A stretch of DNA of 64,000 nucleotides from Maribacter sp. (GCA_024643345.1 JAHENB010000002.1:151465-215464), one strand, 5' to 3'. Positions 18,006 to 28,081 are shown, numbered from the stretch's first letter. Translations and numbers: made by a program. Notes: generated by a model from the sequence alone, not told the origin.

Positions 18006-19760
18006 CTAGTTTTCTTTCTCGGAAAGCTGGTTGAGATAGAGTTCCTTATAATAGCCATCGGAATTGTTCAATGATTCATGTGTCCCTTGTTGTATGAGTT
18101 TGCCGTTTTCCAAAACCAAAACCTTATCGGCATTTTTTGCGGAGGAAACCCTATGGCTAACGATAAGCGTGGTCTTGTTTTGTGAGGCCTGTTTTAGGTT
18201 GCTTAAAATTACTTCTTCAGTTTCCGTATCAACGGCTGACAAGCAATCGTCGAAAAGATAAATATTCGGGTCTTTCAAGAGGGCCCTCGCAATGGAGACC
18301 CTTTGTTTTTGACCCCCGCTCAAGGTGATGCCCCGTTCCCCTAAAATGGTCCCATACTGCTGTGAGAAACCCATTATGTTCTCATGTACCACTGCTTTCT
18401 TGGCTACTTCTACCACTTCCGCATCGGTGGCATCTTCTTTGCCAAATTTGATATTGTTGGCGATGGTGTCCGAAAAAAGAAATGCATCTTGGGGAACTGC
18501 CCCTATTGTACTCCTCAAGCTAAAAAGGTTGAATTCCTTGATTGGGACATCATCGATTAGTATTTCACCCGAAGTCACATCGTAAAGTCGGGCGATCAAA
18601 TCTAGAATGGTCGATTTGCCGGATCCGGTTTTACCCAAAATAGCCACTGTTTCCCCTTTATTGATCGTGAAAGAAAGCTTATCAATCGCCGTAATATTGG
18701 TGTCTTCGTAGGTAAAGGTCACGTCTCTGAATTCAATCTTACCCTGAACGGGAGTCTCTTTTTCAACTTCATTCTTAATGCTGGGCTGCACTTGCAGAAA
18801 TTCATTGATCCTTTTCTGTGAGGCCTCTGCCCGTTGGACCATTGAGGTTAACCAACCCACTATCGCTACGGGCCAAGTGAGCATGTTTACATAAAGAATG
18901 AACTCGGCAATAACGCCAACTGAAGTTATTTCGCCGTTCATATATTGTTTGCCCCCAATATAGATCACAAAAATGTTGCTTACCCCGATCAGCAAGATCA
19001 TTAGTGGAAAGAACCAGGCATCCACTTTCGCCAGATCCACACTTTTGTCCTTGCCCTCAATGGACAATGTACGCACTTCTGCATGTATTCTGGGTTCAAG
19101 GCCGTAAGCCTTGATAACGGCCACCCCGGAAAACGATTCCTGGGTAAAGGTCGATAGCTTCGATAAAAATACCTGTACCCTTGTACTCCTTTTATGAATG
19201 ATCTTACTGATCTTATATATTAAAAATGACAGAATCGGAAAGGGCGCTATGGTGTAAAAGGCAAGGGTAGGGGCCTTGATGAACATCAGTGGAATAAGAC
19301 AAACGAATAAGGTTAAGGCGTTCATGCCATACATGATTGCCGGACCCGCGTACATGCGCACCTGATTGATGTCTTCGCTGATACGGTTCATAAGGTCACC
19401 CGTCCGGTTTCTTTTGTAAAAGTCGAGGTTAAGGTACTGGTAATGATCGAAAACTTCGTTTTTTAGGTCATATTCGATGTAACGCGAAACGTTTATAATG
19501 GTCTGTCGCATCCAAAAGGTGAAAAAACCCGAAAGCAGTGCGGTTCCCAAAATAATGAGGATATATTCCAATAGCAGCTCACGCGCTTCCGATTCCTTAA
19601 TGATGGATGCCGAAAACTTCTCGATCACCGCGATCGAATTTTTTACATAAGAGGGCATCACCAAAGAAAATATCCTGGCAATGATCGTGATAATTACCCC
19701 GATGAACAGCTTTAACCAGTATTTCCTGAAGTACTTGTTGAGATGTCTTAGTTCTTTCAT
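18006..19760 (-). CDS. ABC exporter half-transporter (permease-ATPase fusion)
   Basis: A 584-residue half-transporter. Residues 1-320 carry six membrane helices with the coupling segments of type I exporters, and residues 335-575 the ATPase with Walker A GKTGSGKS, signature LSGGQKQR and Walker B IYLFDDCLSAVD. The residue after the Walker B Asp is Asp, not the catalytic Glu, as in degenerate subunits of heterodimeric exporters such as BmrC. No partner half-transporter lies next to it. Probable multidrug or lipid exporter. Confidence 0.93.
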   Translation of the reverse strand: MKELRHLNKYFRKYWLKLFIGVIITIIARIFSLVMPSYVKNSIAVIEKFSASIIKESEARELLLEYILIILGTALLSGFFTFWMRQTIINVSRYIEYDLKNEVFDHYQYLNLDFYKRNRTGDLMNRISEDINQVRMYAGPAIMYGMNALTLFVCLIPLMFIKAPTLAFYTIAPFPILSFLIYKISKIIHKRSTRVQVFLSKLSTFTQESFSGVAVIKAYGLEPRIHAEVRTLSIEGKDKSVDLAKVDAWFFPLMILLIGVSNIFVIYIGGKQYMNGEITSVGVIAEFILYVNMLTWPVAIVGWLTSMVQRAEASQKRINEFLQVQPSIKNEVEKETPVQGKIEFRDVTFTYEDTNITAIDKLSFTINKGETVAILGKTGSGKSTILDLIARLYDVTSGEILIDDVPIKEFNLFSLRSTIGAVPQDAFLFSDTIANNIKFGKEDATDAEVVEVAKKAVVHENIMGFSQQYGTILGERGITLSGGQKQRVSIARALLKDPNIYLFDDCLSAVDTETEEVILSNLKQASQNKTTLIVSHRVSSAKNADKVLVLENGKLIQQGTHESLNNSDGYYKELYLNQLSEKEN

Positions 19761-19994
19761 CCAATAATGGTAGATAGGTGGTCAAAGATAAGTCCATATG
19801 AACTCCCTCACAAGCGGTGGGTCAAAAGAAAAATAATGAACTAGCGTCACTGGTTATAGGGCAAATTAAAACGATTCGCTTTCACCGGAGTGCTTTTTTT
19901 TCGACAATAACAGCAACCACTGGTCTGTATTGAAAATAGATTCCTATTTTTGTCGGCTTATAGTTTCAATCCATTTCAATAAAGTTCTTTTAAA

Positions 19995-20942
19995 ATGCTT
20001 ACAAGAAGGCATATTCGGGTGAAGGTAATGCAATGCATCTATGCATTGACCCAATCAAAGGACGATTCCCTTGAGAAACAGGAAAAATTTTTAAGGGCAA
20101 GTATTGAAAATATGTATACGCTTTACTTGCTACTGCTCAGTCTTTTGATCGAAATCCAGGATAGGGCTAAGAGCCAACTCAAGCTTTCTTCAAAAAAATA
20201 CTTGGCCAACAGTTCCGATACATTTCCCGTTAAGGAGAAATTCGCCGAAAATCAATTGCTGTCTCAGATTTCCAACAATAAGGCTCTTAGGGATGAGCTC
20301 CTTAAACGCAAATTAAGGAATTGGTACCTCAATGAGGAGTATGTTAAGTTGATTTATAAGGCTATTTTGGAAAGTGACATCTATAATGATTATATGAACG
20401 CCAAGGAGCGTTCTTACGAAAACGACAAAAAAATGATCATCGATCTGTTCAAGGAAGTGATTGCCCCAAATGAAAAGATATATGCATATTTTGAAGACGA
20501 TAAACTTACATGGGTAGACGACCTGCCCATTGTGAATACCTTTATTTTGAAGCAATTCAAAAAAGTGAAGGCGACCCAGAGCGAGGCTTTCTTTTTGCCG
20601 CGATTGTTAAAGGATGAAGAAGATATGGTTTTTGCCCAAAAATTGCTGGCCAAAACTTTGTTGAACAATGCACAATGGGAAAAGGAGATCGAGGGGAAAA
20701 CACCCAATTGGGATAAAGATAGGATTGCCGAAATAGATGGGATTCTTTTAAAAATGGCCATTTGTGAATTGCTCAATTTTCCTTCCATACCCGAAAAGGT
20801 GACGATCAACGAATTTCTGGAAATAGCCAAGGAGTATTCTACCCCCAAGAGCAGTATCTTCATCAACGGTATTTTAGACAAGTTGGTAAGGGAATATAAG
20901 GCCGAAGGGAAACTAAAAAAGGTAGGTAGGGGACTATTATAA
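19995..20942 (+). CDS. nusB: Transcription antitermination factor NusB, extended form
   Basis: A 315-residue NusB. The N-terminus (LTRRHIRVKVMQCIYAL) and the C-terminal half (DRIAEIDGILLKMAICELLNFPSIPEKVTINEFLEIAKEYSTPKSSIFINGILDKL) match the helical NusB fold. The protein is about twice the length of the E. coli form because of a central insertion, which is normal in Bacteroidota. NusB binds boxA RNA with NusE for rRNA antitermination. A -7 box TATTTTTG lies at 19945-19952. The DUF1573 and YajC genes follow closely, in the common flavobacterial order. Confidence 0.93.
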   Translation: MLTRRHIRVKVMQCIYALTQSKDDSLEKQEKFLRASIENMYTLYLLLLSLLIEIQDRAKSQLKLSSKKYLANSSDTFPVKEKFAENQLLSQISNNKALRDELLKRKLRNWYLNEEYVKLIYKAILESDIYNDYMNAKERSYENDKKMIIDLFKEVIAPNEKIYAYFEDDKLTWVDDLPIVNTFILKQFKKVKATQSEAFFLPRLLKDEEDMVFAQKLLAKTLLNNAQWEKEIEGKTPNWDKDRIAEIDGILLKMAICELLNFPSIPEKVTINEFLEIAKEYSTPKSSIFINGILDKLVREYKAEGKLKKVGRGLL

Positions 20943-20984
20943 ATTATTTCTTTAATTTTGCGGATAATAAATAAAATTAAACTT

Positions 20985-21461
20985 ATGAGAAGAATATTTT
21001 TGGCTTTCAGTGCTGTGGCAATGCTCGGTTTTGTGTCGTGCAAAGAAAATGCAGCGAACAAGATCAACACAGAAAATGTGGCCGTAGCCGCCGAAAGGGA
21101 CGCTGCCGCTAAGCAGGTTCCAGTGATGACCTTTGATAAACAGGTTCACGATTTTGGTACTATTGAACAAGGTGCCCCGCAAGAAACCCTATTTACGTTC
21201 ACCAATACAGGGGATGCCCCTTTGATCATCACCGACGCCAAAAGTTCTTGTGGTTGTACCATCCCCACTTGGACAAAAGAACCGATAGCCCCCGGAGGCA
21301 AAGGGGAATTACTGGTTAAATTTAACGGTTCCGGTCAAAATCAGGTGACCAAGACCATTACGGTAACCGCCAATACGGAAAAAGGACAGGAGCAATTGAG
21401 GATCCAAGCTTTTGTGAATCCCAAAGGGGGTGGCCCGCAAGCTGGACCGGTATCTCAATAA
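20985..21461 (+). CDS. DUF1573 lipoprotein
   Basis: A 158-residue lipoprotein with lipobox GFVSC (Cys19) and one DUF1573 domain: HDFGTIEQGAPQETLFTFTNTGDAPLIITDAKSSCGCT followed by PGGKGELLVKFN. The fold is an immunoglobulin-like beta sandwich with a CGCT motif. Function unknown. The ATG at 20985 gives a clean lipoprotein signal; the in-frame TTG at 20958 does not improve it. It lies 42 bases after nusB and 25 bases before yajC, so the three are probably co-transcribed. Confidence 0.88.
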   Translation: MRRIFLAFSAVAMLGFVSCKENAANKINTENVAVAAERDAAAKQVPVMTFDKQVHDFGTIEQGAPQETLFTFTNTGDAPLIITDAKSSCGCTIPTWTKEPIAPGGKGELLVKFNGSGQNQVTKTITVTANTEKGQEQLRIQAFVNPKGGGPQAGPVSQ

Positions 21462-21486
21462 TAACTAGCACAAACTAAACATTTAT

Positions 21487-21774
21487 ATGGGAGATATTGG
21501 ACAGTTCCTGCCGATGATTTTGATTTTTGTGGTAGCATATTTTTTTATGATACGCCCACAAATGAAGCGACAGAAGGACGAAAAAAGATTTGCGGCAGAT
21601 TTGAAAAAGGGCGATCGTGTCATTACCAAAAGCGGCCTGCACGGGAAAATAATGGAAATGAACGACAATGACGCTTCTTGCGTATTGGAAACCATGGCGG
21701 GAAAATTGAAATTCGATAAATCGGCCATTTCCATGGAATTGAGCAAAAAGCTGAACGCTCCGGCTAAAAAGTAA
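21487..21774 (+). CDS. yajC: Preprotein translocase subunit YajC
   Basis: A 95-residue single-span membrane protein: hydrophobic residues 6-22, then the YajC signature FFMIRPQMKRQKDEKRF and the small cytosolic domain LKKGDRVITKSGLHGKI. YajC associates with SecDF and the SecYEG translocon. It ends the nusB-DUF1573-yajC unit and is followed by a terminator. Confidence 0.93.
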   Translation: MGDIGQFLPMILIFVVAYFFMIRPQMKRQKDEKRFAADLKKGDRVITKSGLHGKIMEMNDNDASCVLETMAGKLKFDKSAISMELSKKLNAPAKK

Positions 21775-21796
21775 ATCCCTACATTGATTGATTTTC

Positions 21797-21828
21797 AAGC
21801 ACCATCCCTCCGGTTTGGTGCTTTTTTT
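21797..21828 (+). terminator. Terminator after yajC
   Basis: AGCACCA and TGGTGCT pair around an eleven-base loop and are followed by seven T. It lies 24 bases past the yajC stop and before the downstream oxidoreductase start, which supports the later start chosen for that gene. Confidence 0.8.
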
Positions 21829-21881
21829 GTGCGTCTTTGTTGAAATTTACTTATATTCAACTCAACTATAAAACCCTTGTG

Positions 21882-23228
21882 ATGCACAACAGAAGACACT
21901 TTATCAAAAAGAGCGGGTTGGCCCTGGCCGGCACGGGAGCAGCTTTTTTGTTTCCTATGGACCTATTGGCGCAAATGCGTAAAAGAGTTGGTGCCAATGA
22001 TCAGATCAATGTAGGTCTTGTTGGCTGTAACGGGATGGGTTTTTCCGACTTGAGTTCCATGCTCAAAATCAACGAAGTGAATGTCATTGCCCTTTGCGAT
22101 GTAGATGATAGTGTACTTGCGAAACGCACTGCGGATCTTGAAAAGGCCGGAATAAAAAAGCCCAAGTGGTATAAAGACTATAGAAAACTTTTGGAGAACA
22201 AGGACATCGATGTGGTCATCATCGGCACGCCCGACCACTGGCATTGCCTTATTCTAACCGATGCGCTCAAAGCGGGTAAGGATGTGTACTGCGAAAAACC
22301 GATTGCCAATTCCATTCAAGAGGCCGATATCATGCTAAACCATGTCAACGCCAGTGACCGTATGGTACAGATCGGACAATGGCAGCGCAGTCAACCCCAT
22401 TTCGTTGATGCCATAGAATATGTTCATTCAGGAAAATTGGGCAATATACGTTTGGCAAAAGCATGGGCGTATCAGGGCTGGATGAAACCGGTTCCGGTAT
22501 TGGAAGACAGTGCCGCACCTGCAGGGGTTGATTACAAAATGTGGCTGGGGCCAGCTACACAGAGACCGTTCAATGAAAATCGTTTTCATTTTAATTTTAG
22601 GTGGTTTTGGGATTATGCCGGCGGCCTAATGACCGATTGGGGCGTGCATTTGATCGACTATGCCCTTTACGGGATGAAGGCGGGCACACCAAAATCGGTA
22701 ATGGCCATAGGGGGAAAATTTGCCTATCCCGATGATGCTTCCGAAACGCCCGACAGTTTGCAGACCGTTTTCGAGTATGATGGGTTTTCTATCCTTTGGG
22801 AGCATGCCACGGGAATCGACGGCGGTAATTATGGCAGAAATCATGGCATTGCGTTTATCGGCAACAATGGTACCTTGGTGCTCGACCGAGGGGGATGGGA
22901 AGTGATACCCGAAAAAGAATTTATGGGATGGGATAAGGAAGGTGTCGATAAAATTGAAAGGATTCCGGTCGTGAAAAGGGAAGGCAATGGTCTCGACCTA
23001 CATACCGTTAATTTCATAAATGCCGTAAAAAGCCGTAATCGCTCGATTTTGACCGCCCCCATTAAAGTCGGTTATGATGCGGCCTTGGTATCACATATGG
23101 GCAATGTGGCCTTTAAAACGGGCAATCGCATTTATTGGAACGAACAAAAAGGGGCTTTCCAAGAAGATGCCGCCAATCAGTACATACGTGCCAATTATCA
23201 AAATGGTTGGGAGTTGCCGATGCTTTGA
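21882..23228 (+). CDS. Tat-exported Gfo/Idh/MocA-family oxidoreductase
   Basis: A 448-residue NAD(P)-type oxidoreductase with a twin-arginine signal at its N-terminus (NRRHFIKKSG then a hydrophobic stretch to about residue 27). The Rossmann part reads NVGLVGCNGMG, and CEKPIANS is the conserved catalytic EKP motif. Exported members of the family use tightly bound cofactor to oxidise or epimerise sugars in the periplasm; some act as glycoside 3-dehydrogenases. The start at 21882 is preferred because the yajC terminator lies just upstream. Substrate is unknown. Confidence 0.9.
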   Translation: MHNRRHFIKKSGLALAGTGAAFLFPMDLLAQMRKRVGANDQINVGLVGCNGMGFSDLSSMLKINEVNVIALCDVDDSVLAKRTADLEKAGIKKPKWYKDYRKLLENKDIDVVIIGTPDHWHCLILTDALKAGKDVYCEKPIANSIQEADIMLNHVNASDRMVQIGQWQRSQPHFVDAIEYVHSGKLGNIRLAKAWAYQGWMKPVPVLEDSAAPAGVDYKMWLGPATQRPFNENRFHFNFRWFWDYAGGLMTDWGVHLIDYALYGMKAGTPKSVMAIGGKFAYPDDASETPDSLQTVFEYDGFSILWEHATGIDGGNYGRNHGIAFIGNNGTLVLDRGGWEVIPEKEFMGWDKEGVDKIERIPVVKREGNGLDLHTVNFINAVKSRNRSILTAPIKVGYDAALVSHMGNVAFKTGNRIYWNEQKGAFQEDAANQYIRANYQNGWELPML

Positions 23229-23305
23229 TCGGTCGAGTTAGACCGATCCCGGAAAGATTTTCATAACCTTTATCTTGCAATTGGATGCATAGGGGGATAT
23301 GAAAG

Positions 23306-23902
23306 CTAGCGGTATTTGTCGTTCAAACCAATGCCTTCACAAATCATCGGCAATATTTTGTTCAGCCGGGAAAGCTTGGTCTTTTCCAGTTTCCCGGTGG
23401 CGATATACTCTGAGTATTCATTTTGCTTATAAGGCGCAAGCGTATCGAAATTCCTTTTTGCCAGTTCGTTTTCTTTCAGTGCCGATGCCAACAGTACTGG
23501 AATCTTCATTTTTGGACCCTTTTTCTTTTGTACATTCAATGCCAATCCCATTCTCTCATTTTCAATGGCCTCTTGCATATAGGCGAGCACATCCCGCTGA
23601 TCTATTTGGTCGACAGCAGTGAATTTCCAGTGCCGCATCGACTTGGTTTTGCCTTCTTGCGCATTGATCATCACCTTTTTTGGATCTTTCAAGAAAACCC
23701 CATTGAAGAACCAGATACCGAAATGCCCTTTAAAAGCAGTAATCCCCAAAACGTTCTTGCCATCAATGGTATACACCGGTGAACTCCATTTGAAAGATTC
23801 CTGCAGTTCAGTTTTAAGTGCCAATTCCCTCAAAACGGCAAGCCCTTTTTTAAAAGGTTGGTCCTTTGCATAATAAGCTTCTGTTTTTTTTGAAATATCC
23901 AT
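23306..23902 (-). CDS. YdeI/OmpD-associated-like protein with DUF1801 domain
   Basis: A 198-residue cytosolic protein. Residues 15-115 form a DUF1801-type domain (FKWSSPVYTIDGKNVLGITAFKGHFGIWFFNG). The C-terminal part (PVLLASALKENELAKRNFDTLAPYKQNEYSEYI) is the helical YdeI/OmpD-associated segment. YdeI has been tied to resistance to antimicrobial peptides in enterobacteria, but its biochemical role is unclear. It faces the oxidoreductase gene tail to tail and precedes no obvious partner. Confidence 0.85.
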   Translation of the reverse strand: MDISKKTEAYYAKDQPFKKGLAVLRELALKTELQESFKWSSPVYTIDGKNVLGITAFKGHFGIWFFNGVFLKDPKKVMINAQEGKTKSMRHWKFTAVDQIDQRDVLAYMQEAIENERMGLALNVQKKKGPKMKIPVLLASALKENELAKRNFDTLAPYKQNEYSEYIATGKLEKTKLSRLNKILPMICEGIGLNDKYR

Positions 23903-23966
23903 AGTGTCGGGAATGGCATTTTAGTCTTGGCGAGCGGCTCACCCAAGAACAGGGTAATTATTTGAT

Positions 23967-25196
23967 TCAAAATGCTTTATTACCTACAAGTTCGCAAATT
24001 TTTACGATAACGTCTACAGCTTTCTGCATACTTTCGACCGGAACATATTCAAACTTGCCGTGAAAATTATGGCCGCCCGCAAAAATATTAGGACAGGGAA
24101 GCCCCTTAAAACTAAGTTGTGAACCATCGGTCCCCCCTCGAATAGGTTTAATGATGGGGGTAATGCCGACAGCTTCCATGGCTTCCCTCGCCATTTCAAC
24201 AATATGGAATACAGGTTCCACTTTTTCGCGCATATTATAGTATTGATCTTTCATTTCTATGGAGAGGCATCCTCCATGGATGACATTCAACTTTTCGGTG
24301 ATGTCAATCAATAATTTCTTCCGTATCTCGAAGTGTTCACGGTCGTGGTCTCTGATGATCAATTCGAATTCTGCAAGTTCAATTTCGCCCTTCATGTGGT
24401 TTACGTGAAAAAATCCTTCCCTGCCTTGGGTTTGCTGGGGCGTTTCCTCTGGTGGTAAGATTCCCATAAATTCATTGGCTATGCTAATGGCATTGACCAT
24501 TTTGTTTTTGGCATATCCAGGATGCACACTTTTTCCTTTGATAATCACTTTCGCCCGGGCCGCATTAAAATTTTCATATTCGAGTTCCCCGATCTGGCTT
24601 CCATCCATGGTATATGCCCAATCGGCTCCAAATTTTTTAACATCGAATTGGTGGGCGCCACGGCCAATTTCTTCGTCGGGCGTAAATCCTATTCGTATTT
24701 TGCCATGCTTTATTTCGGGATGCGCCAGGAGGTATTCCATTGCACAAACAATTTCGGTAATTCCCGCTTTGTCATCTGCCCCCAAAAGAGTGGTGCCATC
24801 GGTGGTGATCAAGGTCTGTCCTTTGTACAAAAGCAGATCTTCGAAATACTGGGGCGATAAGACAATGTTTTCGTCAGCGTTGAGTACAATGTCGCCCCCA
24901 TCATAGTCTTGAATGATCTGCGGCTTAACCTTGGTGGCCGTGAAGTCTGGTGAAGTATCAAAGTGGGCGATAAACCCGACTACCGGCACCTCCTTTTCCA
25001 AATTGCTTGGCAAGGTGGCCATAATGTAGGCATTCTCATCTATGGTTACCTCGGACATGCCTATGCGCATGAGCTCATCTACCAATATATCGGCAAGTTT
25101 CCACTGTTTTTCGGTACTTGGGGTACTGTCGGAACTGGGGTCGCTTTGGGTGTCGATTTGAACATAGCTTATAAATCGATCGATAATGTTCTGCAT
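23967..25196 (-). CDS. pepT: Peptidase T (tripeptide aminopeptidase, M20B)
   Basis: A 409-residue di-zinc aminopeptidase of full family length. Metal ligands and catalytic residues appear in order: [24 protein letters not shown], the Asp in [19 protein letters not shown] and the C-terminal [10 protein letters not shown]. The segment [19 protein letters not shown] is diagnostic of PepT. It trims the N-terminal residue of tripeptides in the cytosol. Confidence 0.95.
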   Translation of the reverse strand: MQNIIDRFISYVQIDTQSDPSSDSTPSTEKQWKLADILVDELMRIGMSEVTIDENAYIMATLPSNLEKEVPVVGFIAHFDTSPDFTATKVKPQIIQDYDGGDIVLNADENIVLSPQYFEDLLLYKGQTLITTDGTTLLGADDKAGITEIVCAMEYLLAHPEIKHGKIRIGFTPDEEIGRGAHQFDVKKFGADWAYTMDGSQIGELEYENFNAARAKVIIKGKSVHPGYAKNKMVNAISIANEFMGILPPEETPQQTQGREGFFHVNHMKGEIELAEFELIIRDHDREHFEIRKKLLIDITEKLNVIHGGCLSIEMKDQYYNMREKVEPVFHIVEMAREAMEAVGITPIIKPIRGGTDGSQLSFKGLPCPNIFAGGHNFHGKFEYVPVESMQKAVDVIVKICELVGNKAF

Positions 25197-25261
25197 GTTA
25201 TAATTTTTGAATAAAATTACTGTTTATATAGCAAATGTTATTGCCGAAATCAAAAGATGAA

Positions 25262-25705
25262 ATGGGGTATTCAAAGTTTTTTTGTGCTACGATGTTATTT
25301 TTGATCTCATTTATGGAGGTTGCAGGCCAGGACTGCACCCTTGGAATAGGCGGGAAAAATTCGGAAACCATTGTTTCCATTTTTCAATTGAAAGCTTCTC
25401 AAAAAGCACTCATGGATACCCTAAGGGACCAACTGGCGATTGAAGAGAAAAAAGTGGAGGACGAAATACAGAAATTATTCAGGGAACATCCACAATCGAG
25501 CGAGGAAGATTTAATGAAATTGGCGGTGAAATATAAGGCCCTACAGCAACAGGTGGTAGATCTTGCCCGGGAAACCGATATTAAATTGTTGTCCGTTTTC
25601 AATGAAAGGCAATACCAACGTTACTTATTGCTTTGCAAAGAGGCCATAAGGGAACCCATATCCATTGTCCCTATGGTTTATAAGGATAGCATTGCCCCCA
25701 AGTAA
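25262..25705 (+). CDS. Small exported helical protein, function unknown
   Basis: Not firmly recognised. With the ATG at 25262 it has 147 residues: a signal peptide to about residue 22, a short Gly/Ser-rich segment, then a long charged helical region (about residues 45-125) with heptad-like leucines. The layout recalls Spy/CpxP-type periplasmic helical proteins, but no diagnostic LTxxQ motif is clear. It is divergent from pepT and ends 87 bases before pyrD. Confidence 0.6.
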   Translation: MGYSKFFCATMLFLISFMEVAGQDCTLGIGGKNSETIVSIFQLKASQKALMDTLRDQLAIEEKKVEDEIQKLFREHPQSSEEDLMKLAVKYKALQQQVVDLARETDIKLLSVFNERQYQRYLLLCKEAIREPISIVPMVYKDSIAPK

Positions 25706-25792
25706 TTAACCTTCCACTGTTGATAAAATAGCCAAGGACTAGAGGAATACCGTTATCGAGTTTGTATTTTTGACAAAACCTTATAGCCCTTT

Positions 25793-26842
25793 ATGTATAA
25801 ATATATCCTGAGGCCAATCTTGTTCCAATTGGATGCGGAATGGGTGCACCACCTCAGCTTTAGGCTCATCAAGATACTTTCAAAACTTGGTTTTTCACCT
25901 CTTTTTCGCAGGCTCTATGTGGTTCGGGATGCCAGATTGGAACGGGAGGTATTCGGCCTCCGCTTCCCCAATCCCGTAGGCCTGGCAGCCGGATTTGATA
26001 AAGACGCCAGGCTTTTTAATGAATTGAGCGACTTTGGATTCGGTTTTATTGAGATTGGGACCCTGACTCCAAAATCACAAATGGGGAATCCAAAGAAAAG
26101 GTTGTTCAGACTTCGAGCCGATCAAGCCATTATCAACCGAATGGGCTTCAATAACCAAGGGGTTTTTGATGCCGTGGAACGGCTGAAGAAAAAGCATAGG
26201 GTCTTGATCGGTGGTAATATTGGAAAAAATAAGCTCACCCCAAATGAAGATGCCATTAAAGACTATTTGATCTGTTTTGATGCCCTCTTTGAATATGTAG
26301 ATTATTTTGTGGTCAATGTAAGTTCTCCCAATACCCCGGGATTACGGGAACTTCAGGATAAAGCACCTTTATCCGCACTGCTCATGGAACTCAAAAAAGA
26401 AAACACCAAAGTTGCAAAGCGTCTCAATGGGGGAAAAGAAAAACCGATTCTCTTGAAAATTGCCCCTGACCTCACCGATGAGCAATTGATGGATATCATT
26501 GAGATTGCCAACAATACCAAAATAGACGGGGTTATCGCTACAAATACCACCGTTGAGCGACGCGACCTAAAATCTGATTTGGTTCAAACAGAGGAAAAAG
26601 GCGGCCTGAGCGGTAAACCGCTTCAGCAAAGGAGTACGGAGGTCATTCGATTTCTAGCTGAGAAAAGTGGCAAATCGTTTCCGATTATTGGAGTGGGGGG
26701 TATCCATTCCCCTGAAGACGCCCTAGAAAAATTGAATGCCGGTGCCGATCTGGTGCAACTTTGGACGGGCTTTGTATACGAAGGGCCCGGTCTGGTGAAA
26801 AGAATAAACAAAGCCATTATTCAGGAATCAACCCGATCTTGA
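25793..26842 (+). CDS. pyrD: Dihydroorotate dehydrogenase, quinone-linked (class 2)
   Basis: A 349-residue class 2 enzyme. The N-terminal helix (residues 1-35) is the membrane- and quinone-binding segment of this class. The FMN barrel shows [19 protein letters not shown], the catalytic Ser in [15 protein letters not shown], and the phosphate-binding [12 protein letters not shown]. It oxidises dihydroorotate to orotate in pyrimidine synthesis and passes electrons to menaquinone or ubiquinone. A -7 box TATTTTTG lies at 25765-25772. Confidence 0.96.
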   Translation: MYKYILRPILFQLDAEWVHHLSFRLIKILSKLGFSPLFRRLYVVRDARLEREVFGLRFPNPVGLAAGFDKDARLFNELSDFGFGFIEIGTLTPKSQMGNPKKRLFRLRADQAIINRMGFNNQGVFDAVERLKKKHRVLIGGNIGKNKLTPNEDAIKDYLICFDALFEYVDYFVVNVSSPNTPGLRELQDKAPLSALLMELKKENTKVAKRLNGGKEKPILLKIAPDLTDEQLMDIIEIANNTKIDGVIATNTTVERRDLKSDLVQTEEKGGLSGKPLQQRSTEVIRFLAEKSGKSFPIIGVGGIHSPEDALEKLNAGADLVQLWTGFVYEGPGLVKRINKAIIQESTRS

Positions 26843-26897
26843 TTCACCCCAATGGTTGGTGATCGAGAAAGCGCCGTACATTAAATATTCACTCGCT

Positions 26898-27320
26898 TTA
26901 TTCCCCGGCCCAATAATCAACTACCAAAACATCTGCCAAATGTGGGCCCAATAATGCCCCGAAAGCCTTGTGGTCTGGATGCGGCAAGTATACGGCACGA
27001 TCTTCTTCACTATGGAAAGTGAGAAAGTAACAGTGGGTAAAACCCTTATTGAGGCCTTCCGGACTATTGTTCATCCCCCATTCGAATCCTTTTATTTCTG
27101 AAATTTTAGAGGGAAGCGCCTTAAATGCCATTTCAATTTCGTTAAGGTCTTCTGCCGAGGTGCCTTCCTTAAACTGGAAAAGCACCACATGACGTAAAAC
27201 ACTGTCTTGTTGCATGGTTAAATGGGTTTTTTCGTGGTTGCTGTCTTTCCAATTGAATGAAATCAGTGTTAACGATGAGAGCGTAGCAAAAAGGGTGATG
27301 GCCAGATAGATCGGTTTCAT
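26898..27320 (-). CDS. Dabb (stress-responsive A/B barrel) protein with N-terminal signal
   Basis: A 140-residue protein with a hydrophobic N-terminus (residues 4-20) and one Dabb domain: VLRHVVLFQFKEGTSAEDLNEIEMAFKALPSKI and the conserved TFHSEEDRAVYLPHPDHKAF. The fold is a ferredoxin-like dimer; members include olivetolic acid cyclase and stress proteins, but the role of exported ones is unknown. The ATG at 27320 is chosen because it puts the signal at the N-terminus; a longer ORF to 27380 would overlap the next gene. Confidence 0.82.
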   Translation of the reverse strand: MKPIYLAITLFATLSSLTLISFNWKDSNHEKTHLTMQQDSVLRHVVLFQFKEGTSAEDLNEIEMAFKALPSKISEIKGFEWGMNNSPEGLNKGFTHCYFLTFHSEEDRAVYLPHPDHKAFGALLGPHLADVLVVDYWAGE

Positions 27321-27365
27321 TATAAAAATTTTTCGGAAGATAACAAAAACAGCCTTATCTTCAAC

Positions 27366-28049
27366 ATGGGTTTGTTGCAAGTTTTACGTGGCATTCAGAC
27401 CGTTGGCCCAAAAATATTTGAATTGGACTATAATATCCTTTACACCTTTATCCTAGCCACAGCGGTTCTTGCCATCTCCCCAGGCCCCGACATTATTTAT
27501 GTTTTGCTGCAGAGCATCACCAACGGTAAAAAATATGGCTTGGCGACCGTAGCCGGCTTGATTTCGGGTTGTTTGGTACATACAACGCTCTTGGCTTTCG
27601 GGGTATCGGCCTTGATCAAGACAAACCCCAATTTGTTCTTCATAATCAAACTGTTTGGCGCTATTTATCTCTTTTATTTGGCTTTCCAAGTATTTCGTGC
27701 CGATGCTTCGGTAAGCCTTTCTTCGGAAGGAATATCAAAAAAAAGTTTGGGGCAGCTCTATAAACAAGGGTTTATCATGAACGTACTGAATCCTAAGGTG
27801 ACCATATTCTTTTTGGCCTTCTTCCCCGGTTTCCTGTTCAGTAAAACAATGGGCACCATAGCACAGTTTTATATTCTGGGATTGCTTTTTATGCTCGTTT
27901 CCTTTATCATATTTGGTTTGATCGCCATTCTAAGCGGGGCAATTGCGAAATACCTCTCAGGGCATTCTGGGGTCGGCCCATTTCTTAAATGGCTGCAAAT
28001 CGTGATCTTTGTATGCATCGGCCTCTATCTGTTATTATCAGATAAATAA
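27366..28049 (+). CDS. LysE-family amino acid exporter
   Basis: A LysE/RhtB-type transporter with about six membrane helices. The signature LATAVLAISPGPDIIYVL and the second conserved GFIMNVLNPKVTIFFLAFFPGF are plain. It probably exports amino acids or similar solutes. The longest ATG start gives 227 residues, with about 19 residues before the helix; a TTG at 27423 gives a start closer to family length. The gene is divergent from the Dabb gene. Confidence 0.88.
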   Translation: MGLLQVLRGIQTVGPKIFELDYNILYTFILATAVLAISPGPDIIYVLLQSITNGKKYGLATVAGLISGCLVHTTLLAFGVSALIKTNPNLFFIIKLFGAIYLFYLAFQVFRADASVSLSSEGISKKSLGQLYKQGFIMNVLNPKVTIFFLAFFPGFLFSKTMGTIAQFYILGLLFMLVSFIIFGLIAILSGAIAKYLSGHSGVGPFLKWLQIVIFVCIGLYLLLSDK

Positions 28050-28081
28050 TACTAATTTTGGGGTAGTACAAAACAGTTTGC

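Noticed and set aside
20414-21070. 218-residue minus-strand frame across nusB and DUF1573
   Set aside because: It is antisense to two well-supported genes and has no recognisable domain; its length reflects the codon bias of the coding strand.
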